Assembly: GCA_036023115.1 (NCBI GenBank)
Contig: JAYKKT010000047.1
Coordinates: 1,982,001 to 2,046,000 of the forward strand
From: Brasenia schreberi
Taxonomy: Eukaryota; Streptophyta; Magnoliopsida; Nymphaeales; Cabombaceae
Length of the DNA stretch: 64,000 nucleotides
Reading direction: 5' to 3'
In this document: piece by piece, positions 35,150-45,777 of the stretch
Layout: the number at the start of each line of letters is the position of its first letter
Position numbering within the stretch: the first letter of the stretch is position 1
Program-made: the position numbers and the translations under genes
Notes under the pieces: generated by a model
Seen by the model: only the letters and a program-made list of their open reading frames with translations
Database searches by the model: none
What the model was told of the DNA's origin: nothing

Positions 35150-35990
35150 ATGAGTTATAGGATATGTGTGTCTAAACTGGCAAAAAGAGAAAAAATAAAT
35201 GGTCTGAACTTCCAAACATGAAAGAGAAGAATTCTGCTGGCTCTAACACTAAAAGGTGTAGAGTATGTCTTAAAGGAAATAGTGTGTCCTCCACCGCAAG
35301 TCAGCAACAATTAGAAATGTATAAAACATTTCTAAAGGATGATACCATAGCAAGAACAATTATGTTAACCTACATGGAGGATGATATGATTAGGGTCTTT
35401 GAAGAATATGAGATAGCGAAAGAGCTGTTTGACTCATTAATAGCTAAGTATGATACAACTGTTAAATTACATGAGCAGTTGCTACTACAGAAATATAACT
35501 GCTTCAGAATGAAAGAAGGAGAAAATGTAGTAGAACATGTATGTAAATCACATGATAATGATGGCTAGAGACTTAGCTGTAGCAAAATCACTCATCCCCG
35601 AACCGATGCAGATATGAACCATACTGAACAGTCTACCTCCATCATGGAACATGGTCACCACTGCTCTAAGATTAGGGCCTCAAATCAACCTTTTTGAGTT
35701 GCCCCTAAAACTAGCAATTAAGTAAGAACATATACTCAAAAACAAAAAAGAAAAATTACTAATGGTCTAGGATGAGTTAGCGTCTAGCTCAAAATCCAAC
35801 CAGAAAAAGAAACCAAATAAGAGGTTTGGCAAGAAGAAAAAGAAACCAAATAAGAGGTTTGACATGAATAACAGGAAAGACGGTCAAAGTTTTAAGAAAT
35901 AGCAGGAAGCCGCTTTTTGGATGAAGTGTTTCAAATGTGGAAAGATAAGACACTACAAAAGGGACTGCCGCAACAAGAAAGGTGGAGGAA
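35150..35990 (+). pseudogene. copia gag, broken
   Basis: Begins MSYRICVSKLAKREK. The conserved NFQTW continues as NFQT followed by TGA (35219-35221) in place of Trp. Beyond it the frame gives the UBN2-type gag segment (TIARTIMLTYMEDDMIRVFE) to 35568, then a frameshift. A zinc knuckle CFKCGKIRHYKRDC (CX2CX4HX4C) lies at 35927-35968. The protein would form the virus-like particle; this copy cannot make it. Confidence 0.85.
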
Positions 35991-36164
35991 ACAACCCAAA
36001 GTGCAGACAGTTAGAGAAATAGGATATAATCTGCGTGATTTCAAAATGCCTATACTTGAACCGCCTAGTGATAGGTTAGTGGATAAGCACAGGAGCTATA
36101 AGACACATCTCGAAGACTAAAGAAGGGGCAATGGACCTGAAAGAATATCAACCCGGAGAACATC

Positions 36165-39002
36165 GTGTGTATATGGGAAACAATACTTTCTCAGATGTTC
36201 TTTAGATCCTTTCGAATATTTGTACAAGGCAAACTAATTGTATTGACCGATGTTTTAATTGTGTCATCTATAAGGCGCAATCTAGTATCGGTCCCTGCCT
36301 TAGTTAAGAAGGGTTTTGAAGTTAGGTTTATACCTAATAAGGTGACTGTGTGCAAACATGGGAGAATCTTGTTCTCAGGAGAATTTGATGTAGAACAAGG
36401 ATTGTTCAAATTATCAGATAATGAAAGTCATCCATCTTCTACTTATATTGAGAGTGCCTTTTCTGTTGATGTGAATATGTGGCATAAACGCCTAGGGCAT
36501 ATAAGTCTAAAAAAGTTGAGGAAATTATCAAACTTTGACTTATTGCTTGGATTTGAGGAAAAGACTTTCAACAAGTGTGAAGCTTGTATACAAAGAAAAA
36601 TGACAAGGAAAGTCTTTCGCAAGGAAACAACAAGGGCAACAACCCTGTTGGAAATTATTGACACTGATTTATGTAGACCTTTTAGAGTAAAAACACATTG
36701 GGAAAAGGGTTATTTTATAACGTTTATCGATGATTACTCTAAATATATGTATATATATATATATATATATCTTTTCACATAAATCGGAGGCACTTGATGC
36801 TTTCAGAGAATATAAGCAAGAAGTGGAAAATCAATTAGGGCATTTGATCAAATTCTTAGAGGAGGTGAATATACCTCGACAGAATTCTTGGAATTTTGCA
36901 AAGACTTTGGTATTGCTAAAAAAAATACAATGCCTAGGACACCTCAACAAAATAGTGTAGCTGAAAGATACAACAGAACCTTGCTGAACATGACAAGGTC
37001 TATGTTGATTGATGCCTCTCTTCAAAGGATATTTTGGGGAGAAGTAGTAAGTACAACTATTTACGTACTCAACAGAGTACCGTGTAAAGCTGTATTCACT
37101 ACACCATATGAGATGTGGTTTGGAAGAAAACCCAACCTAGGTCATCTCAAGAGGTGGGGATCTATTGCATACGTGAAGATCCTTGATCAGTCTAGAGATA
37201 AGCTAGACAACATGTCCTTGAGATGTATATTCATTGGATATCCAAAAGGTTCAAAAAGATATCGGTTTTATCACAAGAATCACGAACTCATTGAAAACAG
37301 AGATGTTGAATTCTTAGAGGATACTAAAAATGACATCTTGAAGAACAATGAGGAATGTGTTGATGATTTGGTAGATTTAGACCAATCATCTTTTGAGCCC
37401 ATAGAAGATCTTCCTAAAACTACCGATACCTTAAGTGGACATAAGAGGCCAAGAGTCACTCCGTCTTACTTAAAGGATTATCACACTTATCTTTTACAGG
37501 AAGTGTGTAATTCAATAGATTTAGATGAGTTGACTGATAACTTGTCTTATCAGCAAGCAAACTCATCAGAAGCAAAAGATTGGGAGAAATCCATGGATGA
37601 GGAAATTGAATCCATTGAGAAAAACCAAGTCTGTGAATTGACTGATTTGCCAAAAGAAAGGAAAGCTATATGTTGTAAATGGGTTCTGAAAAAAAAATAC
37701 AAAGTTGATGGTACAATCAACAAGGCGAGGTTGGTTGTAAATGGTTTTTCGTAAAAAGAGGGGATAGATTATGTTGAGACATATTCCCCAGTTGCGAAAT
37801 TTGCATCCATACGGATAATCCTAGCAATATCTACATACTATGATTTGGATTTACATCAGTTAGATGTAAAGACAACATTTCTAAATAGTGATCTGAAAGA
37901 ATCATATACATGCAGCAACCCGAAGGATTTGTGGTTGAAGGCCAAGAAGATAAATATATAGGTTAAAAAAATCCCTATATGGCCTGAAACAGTCACCTCG
38001 CCAATGGTATTTGGCTTTTCAAAATGCCATTATAGAACTTGGGTTTGTGGCTAACAAACATGATCATTGTGTATATGTTTGGAATAGTGGGAGCCACTTT
38101 GTCATCTTGTCATTGTATGTAGATGACATATTGTTGACTGGAAACGACAATGAGATGATTATCAAAAAGTCATGGTTGAACTCTAAGTTTGAAATGAAGG
38201 ATATGGGGGAAGCATCCTAGGTATAAAGATCTCTCGAGATAGAGGATCTAGACTCCTATGCCTGAGTCAGGAGAGATATATTGACTATATCCTCAAGAAG
38301 TTCAAAATGGGTGACTGCAAGTCTGTAGATACACCGGTTGCAAAAGGGGTTAAATTAAGTAAGGTTGATTGTCCAGATGAAGGAGACGATAAGCCTAATG
38401 TTCCTTATGCACAAGCTGTTAGTAGCTTGATGTATGCTATGTTGTGTACAAGACCTTGGTCTTGTAAGTAGATATCAAAGTAATCTTGGTTGGCAGCACT
38501 GGGTAGCTATGAAAAGGATTCTAAGATATCTAAAAGGAACAAATGACTTAAACTATGTTTTCAAGCAGATGAACTAAAAGTGGTAGGATACTCAGATACT
38601 GACTTTGCTGGGAGCAAAGATGACAACAAATCAACCTCGGGACAAATATTCTTATTTGAAGGTGGTACTGTTTCTTGAGCATGCAAGAAACAGGGCTGTG
38701 TAGCGTTGCATACACAAGAAGCGGAGTATGTTGCTTGCTGTATGGCTGCAACAAGTGTTGTATAGATAAGCCGCTTCATACGAGATTTGAAACTGAAGAT
38801 AACAGACGAGTCAATGATTATCTATTGTGATAACAACGTAGCAATTACTCTTATTAAGAGTGGAGCAGATTGCTCGAAAAGCAAGCATATAATGGTAAAA
38901 TACCACTATGTTCATGATATGGTTATGAGAAAGGAAATATCCATCTCATATATGCCAACGGAAGATATGTTGGCAGCCCTTAGCAAAAGGCAAAACAGAT
39001 GA
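36165..39002 (+). pseudogene. copia pol (protease end, integrase, RT, RNase H), broken
   Basis: Integrase zinc region MWHKRLGHISLKKL...KCEACIQRKM (about 36475-36600), then the integrase core with PQQNSVAERYNRTLL (about 36930-36985). The reverse transcriptase runs from EAKDWEKSMDEE to YVDD (38116-38127). RNase H has SDTDFAGSKDD and ends near KSKHIMVKYHYV. Stops include TGG-to-TGA or TAG changes in RNase H and two or more frameshifts (about 36770, 37755 and 38220). The protease is not clearly visible. Confidence 0.88.
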
Positions 39003-39259
39003 ACTCTTCTCAAAACACGTTGGAAACATGGGTTTGAGAGATGTTTGATTGTTGTATAGGTAAATAACTATATAACGGATATACATTGTTGTATAGGTAA
39101 ATAACCATACAACGGATGATTTGTTGTGTAGGGAAATAACCACAAAAAAGGTTCTGATTGCAATAGTAATCAGGAATCGACATAACTAAGGAAAACCCCT
39201 GTAAAGTGGGAGGAAAACCAGCATGTCGGTACACTTGGCTTGAATGGCCAAGTGGGAGA

Positions 39260-39651
39260 TGTTATAGCATGTGGCCATTTTTGGCTCAGGTAATGGCTGG
39301 ACTGACTATCCAGTCCGTTACCTGAGGATAGGCCCAGATCTGGTAACGGATGACCGTTACGAGAAAACCCGGTAATGGTCATCTGTTACAGCTCCCAGAC
39401 GAGGGAAGCCACAGGCGGATAAGCACGACGAATGGGAGAGCGCCTGCTATAAAGGCAGGCATATACAGAACAGAAAATAGAGAAAACACTATGAAAACAT
39501 ACATGGTATTCGTCTTTGCAAGCTCCTGTGTGGGAACCTCGTGTCCTCACCCGCATCATTCCGCTACATCTTCAGAAGCTTGCAAGTCACAGAGGCCATC
39601 ACCGGTTCCCTGCAAGAAGCAAAGAAAATCAGGTACTCAGCGAATCCAGCA
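39260..39651 (+). repeat. 3' LTR of the copia element
   Basis: 392 bp, starting TGTTATAGCATG. It contains a hairpin at 39285-39326 (ctcaggtaa / ttacctgag with inner ggact / agtcc), missing from the 5' LTR. A probable TATA box is 'tataaagg'. Confidence 0.9.
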
Positions 39652-39756
39652 GATTTGAACACATAAAAAGGTCACCTAAAGAACCTCCAGTAAGGTGTAA
39701 GAAACTAGACGATGATTATGTTAAAAGAGAAGGAGGAAGACCATATATGTATTGAA
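39652..39756 (+). mobile_element. Old RTE LINE remnant, part 2 of 3
   Basis: Reads FEHIKRSPKEPPVRCKKL...GGRP, matching FGHIERRSKEEPVRRLENL...RGRP of the younger LINE. It continues the remnant from 33554 and is cut by the minus-strand LINE at 39757. Confidence 0.85.
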
Positions 39757-41783
39757 ACAACAACAACAACAACAACAACTAAGCCTTTTCCCATACTAGA
39801 CGGGGTCGGCTACATGGATTCTTTGTTTCCACAGATCCCTATCGTGTGCCATGTTAGCAGTTAACTCCCAATAAGCTAGATCATTCTTTATTGTTTCTTT
39901 CCAACACTTTTGTGGTCGTCCTCTACCTCTTTTAATACTTTCCAAATTTAGGTTTTCTAACCTTCTTACAGGTTCTTCTTTTGATCTTCTTTCTATATGT
40001 CCAAACCATCTTAAACGATGTTCTCTCATTTTATCCTCTATTGGTGCCACTCCTAATTTGTTTCTAATAACCTCATTATGTATACGGTCTTTTCTTGTAT
40101 GACCACTCATCCATCTCAACATCTTCATTTCTGTCACAGACATCTTTTGTACATGTTGATGATTAACTGCCCAACACTCAGAACCATAAAACATGGCAGG
40201 CCTAACTGCGGCTCTATAATATTTACCTTTTAATTTTAATGGTATCTTCTTATCACAAAGAATACCTGATGCTCCTCTCCATTTTAACCAACCAGCATTA
40301 ATTCTATGTGTAACATCTCCATCAATTCTTCCATCACTTTGAAAAATTGACCCTAAGTATTTAAAACTTTCCTTTTGGGGAATGCAATGTGTGCCAATTT
40401 TAATTTCTGTCCTCTGAAATAGCCAAATGATCAAACTTACATTCCATATATTCTGTCTTTGTTCTACTAAGTCGGAGGCCTTTGTTTTCTAATGTTTCTC
40501 TCCATAGTTCCAATTTTCTATTAACTTTTTCCTTAGACTCCTCCACTAATACAATGTCATCTGCAAATAACATACACCAAGGTACTTCATCTTGAATATG
40601 TTTTGTTAACTCATCCATCACCATTATAAATAAGTATGGACTTAAAGTTGATCCTTGATGTAACCCAATATTAACTTCAAAGAAGTCTGTCGTTCCTTCA
40701 TGAGTCCTCACACATGTTTTTGCACCATCATACATGTCTCTTATAAGGTTAATATATGTCAATGGGAGACCTCTTTTTTCCAAAGTTCTCCAAAGAACCT
40801 CCCTCGGTACCCTATCATAAGCTTTTTCTAGATCAATAAATATCATGTGAAGGTCTTTCTTTTTTGCTCTAAAATGTTCCATAAGACGTCTCAAAAGGTG
40901 AATCGCTTCAATAGTAGATCTACCTGGCATAAATCCAAATTGGTTCTCCGTTGTACTTGATACTTGTCTTAACCTACGTTCAATAATTCTTTCCCATAAT
41001 TTCATAGTATGACTCATTAACTTGATACCTCGATAATTCGCACAATTTTAAATGTCTCCCTTGTTCTTATATACGGGTATAAGTGTACTTGCTCTCCATT
41101 CCTCGGGCATCTTTTGGTTTTTCCATATTTCATTAAATAGTCTTGTGAGCCAAGTGATTCCTATTTCTCCTAGTATTTTCCAAACTTCTATAGGAATATT
41201 ATCTGGTCCTACCGATTTACCACTCTTCATATGTTTAAGAGCCTCTTTGACTTCATTCTTTTGAATACGTCGGTAGAAATTGTGGTTTATATACTTTTCT
41301 GACTTGGCTAAATCTCCTAAACTAATACTAACATCTTTATTTTCATTAAAAAGATTATAAAAATAGTTTTTCCATCTATTTCTTATATCATCATTTGCCA
41401 CTAGAATTTTTTCATCCTCGTCTTTTATGCATCTAACATAATTAAGATCTTTAGTTTTCTTATCTCTAGCCCTAGCTATCCTAAAAATATCTCTTTCACC
41501 CGCTTTTGAGTTGAGTTTTTTATATAAGTCCTCCCAAATCTTAGCTTTTGCTTCACTAACGGCCTTTTTTGCTTCCTTCTTTGCTTTCTTATAAGCTTCT
41601 AAAGTTTCACTAGTTTTCTTAGCATAATGTAATTTGTAACATGCCCTCTTTGCCTTGATTTTGTTTTGTACTACTTCACTCCACCACCAAGCTTCTTTTT
41701 GTGCCGGTACACCTCCCTTAGATACCCCTAACACATCTTTCGCCACTTTCCTAATATGTATAGCCATATTGTTCCACATATCG
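39757..41783 (-). mobile_element. RTE-clade LINE, 5'-truncated, well preserved
   Basis: Minus-strand LINE with a (TTG)n tail at 39757 and the short 3' end typical of RTE elements. Three large frames cover the linker and reverse transcriptase: 41048-41783 (DMWNNMAIHIRKVAKDVLG), 40400-41017 (RT core with FADDIVL) and 39796-40434 (C-terminus to HVADPV). They are separated only by one in-frame TAA near 41045 and one frameshift near 40425, so this is the youngest LINE here. The endonuclease domain is absent, so the copy is 5'-truncated. It inserted into the older plus-strand LINE. Confidence 0.92.
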
Positions 41784-41916
41784 GAAATGAAAAATAATGA
41801 TCTTACTTTTGTTGAGTTAAATTGTACCATGACACATGATCAAACCTTATGAAACAAAGAATCCATGTGGCAGATCTCGTTCAGTATGAAAAAAAGGTTT
41901 AATTGTTGTTTGATTA
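41784..41916 (+). mobile_element. Old RTE LINE remnant, part 3 of 3 (3' end)
   Basis: 'aatgatcttacttttg', 'gagttaaattgtaccatgac' and 'gaaacaaagaatccatgt' follow the LINE 3' end in the plus direction and finish in TTG-rich sequence. It continues part 2 across the minus-strand insertion. Confidence 0.8.
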
Positions 41917-41931
41917 CGGGACCATCACCCC

Positions 41932-42077
41932 TAGTGGCGGATCTAGAAAATAGTGTTAAAAGGGTGAAGTATGTATCTCAAGCTTGTATTCGTCTGTAAA
42001 ATGTACCTTTTACATTGAAATCACAAAATTTCAGGGGGGAGGCTGCCCCCTCAACCTTCTACATAGATCCACCACTG
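41932..42077. mobile_element. hAT-like MITE
   Basis: Ends 'tagtggcggatctag' and 'agatccaccactg' are inverted repeats of the same family as 20382. The flanks atcacccc and attatccc agree at 6 of 8 positions, an aged 8-bp duplication. Confidence 0.7.
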
Positions 42078-42600
42078 ATTATCCCCAAATAGGGATTTCA
42101 AGTTATTGTTAGTGTGCAAGAATTGTTAGTCATGCAATATTAATTAGATAATATCAACATTAATCACTCAAAAAGGGTACCAGTGTGAAGGTTTTACATA
42201 TTTGGAGAACCCTGCACCTTTTGAGGGGTTCGGGTAACTCGTGTAAAATTCTCAGCCTAAGGTCTCTCGGACCCAAGGCCAAAGGTGGTGGGTGCAAGGC
42301 TGTAGCGGCGCCAATGAGAATTGACCCCTCTAAGTGTTAGTCTAGCAACCTGGAGACCAAATCCCCTTGGTGTAAATGACTGTCACTGTTGATGTCTAAT
42401 ACTGGCCTTCAATAATTAGCGAATGCTTGCTCGTTACTGCAAATTTCTTGAAGAAGGAAACATAATGATGGGAAACAGGCCTTTTGTTTTCTCCTTCGAC
42501 ATTCCTTCTTCTATGTAAGGTTTAAAGGTACATGAACCTACATCGATGGATCTTTTAAGGTCCCATAAATAGGTACACCCTTCAACAACATATAGAGAAA
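42078..42600. other. Gene-free intergenic DNA
   Basis: Nothing recognisable. Confidence 0.4.
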
Positions 42601-42763
42601 TACTGATCGAATATAGTATCTAACAACCTTATCTTTCTATGAACTGACAGTGATAAAAGCATAGATCTATTAAGCAGAGTCTAAATACTGATCTAATATA
42701 GATCTAACAACCTTATCTTTCTATCAACTGACAGTGATAAAAGCAGATCTATTAAGCAGAGTC
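42601..42763. repeat. Two-unit tandem repeat (85 and 78 bp)
   Basis: Both units start 'tactgatc' and run through 'taacaaccttatctttctat', 'ctgacagtgataaaagc' and 'tattaagcagagtct'. Confidence 0.85.
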
Positions 42764-43400
42764 TCTCTTCAGTTCATTTTTCTTTAGAGATTTATAAAAA
42801 AATAAATCGATTCTGAAAAGGACATTTATCCCCTCTGTTCGATCAATCTTCAAGCTATTAACGATTACCTGTCATTCTCTTGTAATCAGTATAGTTGAGC
42901 ACAAATAATACGAAAGAACAAGAAAGTATACTGATTCTAAAATCAAACTGAAAAAGGAAAACCACGCAAATCAGATCATATGTAGATCCGATCCTTGTTG
43001 ATTTTGGTTTTGTTTTACTTATTTACTGAACAATAACTCTTTCTACTCTTCTGAACTTTACGAGTTGGAGAACGAAGTCAACATAACAGGCTAACTACCA
43101 TAATCAAAACGAAATTGAGAGAAAGAGAAAGAAAGTTTATCTTTTTTTTTGTGTGTAGAGAGTAGTCGTTACTTGTCTATCACAACGAGGTAGACAACAT
43201 TCGAACCTCACGAGACGATTGCATATACCCCTACAAAACATAAACGGAGGTAGAGAGGAAAACTCAAAGAAGCAGCCAGATTTAAAACAGAGTTCTCCCG
43301 ATCTTCAGTAGGGTCTCGTACAAACAACCTCTAACTCTCTGCAAACCTGAAACTTCTGGTTTGCAATAATTCCAACTAGAGATTAAAAGATGAGTGTTTT
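42764..43400. other. Gene-free DNA, possibly copia leader or LTR
   Basis: Precedes the copia fragment at 43.4-44.6 kb and may belong to it, but no LTR pair could be identified. Confidence 0.3.
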
Positions 43401-44624
43401 CCCAAAACACAATACCGGACGACCAGCTGACTGCCTCAGCCGCCAGTACCCACCGCCGTCGCCCTTCGCCCGAATGGCATTCCGGCCTCCCATCACCAAT
43501 CTTCTTCTCTCCCTCTATGTCCTCTTCTTTTGGACATGCGGATGAAGGAAGAAACCTCTCTCTCGGGAAGAACCCCTCTGTCTTTTTTATGAGAGCATAT
43601 TTACCGTTATACCCTGTTCACTGTTCAGAATTCACAGTACTGCCATTGAACAATTTGCAGTTTAGTTCGTAAATTCTGTGATTTTCCAAAAGGTACTTGA
43701 ACATTTGATATTTATAGAATCATATAAACTGTTAATTCCGAACTGATCTATCATATTTTTAGAAATTATAGAAAAGTTCTTGTTGTCATAATTTACTGTT
43801 TTGCCCGTATTCATTCTTAGAAATTCTACAACATATAAAATTTTAGTTTTAATGCTGAAGTTTTTTATATTTCCAGAACAGTAACCAGCGATATCTTTTA
43901 TTTGTACAAAGGTGATTATTGTTAATTTGCACGTTGGTTCCTATAATTTTTTAAAAGTACAGATAGGTACTTGATTAGCATATTATTAAAAACCTACTTA
44001 AATTGTTGTATTTAAGCTTATGTTTGATAGTTGCTTATTATTGCGCTTCTTGTTTCTAAGTTTTGGGTGTTATACCTTTATTTTTGAATATTTACCAAAT
44101 ATTTAAAAATAAATGGCATCTAAAGTATGTGTTTATGAATTGGCTAAAACCCAAAAGCTAAATGGATTGAACTTTCAAACCTGAAAACATTGTATTCTTT
44201 TGGTCCTGACTCTAGAGGGGGTATACTATGTTCTATGACAAACCCGAATTGAGCCCAATGCACAAGCAATACCCAAGGAAATACAAAGTTATAAGATTTT
44301 CTATAGGAATGATATTTTAGGTAAGACCATAATGTTAACATATATAAAAGATGACCTTACTAGGGTATTTGAGGACTACAAGACTGCAAAGCAAGTCTTC
44401 AACATTGTCGTGATTAAGTATGACATGACGGTTCAACTACATGTCAATTTGCTCCAACAATATAACTATCTTAGAATAAAAGAGTCGGATAATGTTGGAG
44501 AGCATGCTAGCAAAATACTCGTAATGGTAAGAGACTTAGTAGTGACTAGCTCAACAATCTTTGTTCCGATTCAAATATCCACTATTCTAAATAGTCTTCT
44601 CTTGTCTTAGTAGCTAGCCAAAAT
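43400..44624 (+). mobile_element. Copia fragment (leader and gag only)
   Basis: From ATG at 44114 the frame reads MASKVCVYELAKTQKLNGLNFQT, then TGA where Trp is expected, followed by MLTYIKDDLTRVFEDYKTAKQVF. This matches gag of the 33.6-kb element (MLTYMEDDMIRVFEEYEIAKELF) but is clearly diverged. The upstream leader is CT-rich and then AT-rich, as in the full element. It is cut off at 44624 by LINE sequence. Confidence 0.75.
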
Positions 44625-45777
44625 TTGAAAGAATTTATATAAAAAGTTTAACTTAAAAGAAAGTAAAAGAAAGATTTTTAGGATAGATAAGACTAGATAT
44701 AAGAAAACTAAAGATATTATTTTTGTTAGATGTATCATAGATGAGGATGAGAAGATTGTCGTGACAAACAATAATATAAAAAGTCAATAGAAAAATTATT
44801 TGTATAAATTTTTTAACAAAAATATATAATGTTAGTATTAGCTTAAGGGAGTTAATTAAATCATAAGAGTATATAGGTATTCAAAAGAATGAAGTCAAAA
44901 ACACTCTTAAACATATGAAGGTTGGTAAAATTATAAGACCAAACAATATTCCTATAGAAGTATGAAAAATCATAAGAGAGACATGGCTCGCTTGACTCAT
45001 AAGACCATTTAATGAAATATGAAGACACCAAAAGATGCCTAAATAATAGATAGTGAGTATATTTATACCCATATACAAGAACAATGGAGACATTCATAAT
45101 TGTATTAATTATCGAAGTATTCATACTCTTCTGAATTATATTTAGAAGAATTATTGAATGTAGTATGAGACAAATATCATGTACAACAAAGAGCAAATTT
45201 AAAATCATACTAGGTAGATTTAGTATTGAAGCAATTCACTTTTTCAGATGTCTTATTAAACATTTTTTAGCAAAAAAGAAGAACCTTTATATAATATTTA
45301 TTGATATAGAAAAGCCTATAATAGGATGCTAAGAGATATTATTTGGAGAACCTTATAAAAGAGAGGTATCTGACATAAATAAATTTTATGAGATACATAA
45401 ATGATAGTACAAAAACAATTGTGAGAACTCATGAAAGATTGACAGACTTCTTTGAAGTTAATATTGGGTTACGTGAGGAATCAACTTTAAGTTCATATTT
45501 ATTTATATTGATTGTTAATGAATTAATAAAATATATTTAAGATAAAGTACCTTAATATATGTTATTTGTAGATGACATTGTATTAATGGATGAGTCTAAG
45601 AAAAAAGTTAATAGAAAATTTGAATTATGGATTAAAATATTAGAAAGTAAAGGCTTTAAATTTAGTAGAACAAAGGCATAATATATGGAATATAAGTTTG
45701 ACCATGTAATTACTTTAGAGGATATAAAAACTAAGATTAATATAAATTATATCCCTTATAAGAAATATTTTAAACTC
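44625..45777 (+). mobile_element. RTE LINE remnant, RT part, heavily decayed
   Basis: Starts in the linker (RIDKTRYKKTKDI) and runs through the RT core: LFVDDIVLMDESKKKVN near 45560. Stops are frequent and many Trp codons read TGA or TAG. The copy ends where the next LINE begins. Confidence 0.85.

Larger units (their letters stand above)
33555..39651 (+). mobile_element. Complete but decayed Ty1/copia LTR retrotransposon
   Basis: Two LTRs (33555-33896 and 39260-39651) begin TGTT and end CA, and are bounded by the 5-bp duplication gattt. A primer-binding site complementary to initiator tRNA-Met follows the first LTR (33898, 'tggtatcaggg'), and a purine tract (39250-39259) precedes the second. 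The coding order is gag, integrase, reverse transcriptase, RNase H, which is the copia order. Stops and frameshifts break every domain. A (TA)n at 36747-36770 sits inside the integrase core. The element lies within an older LINE. Confidence 0.93.
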
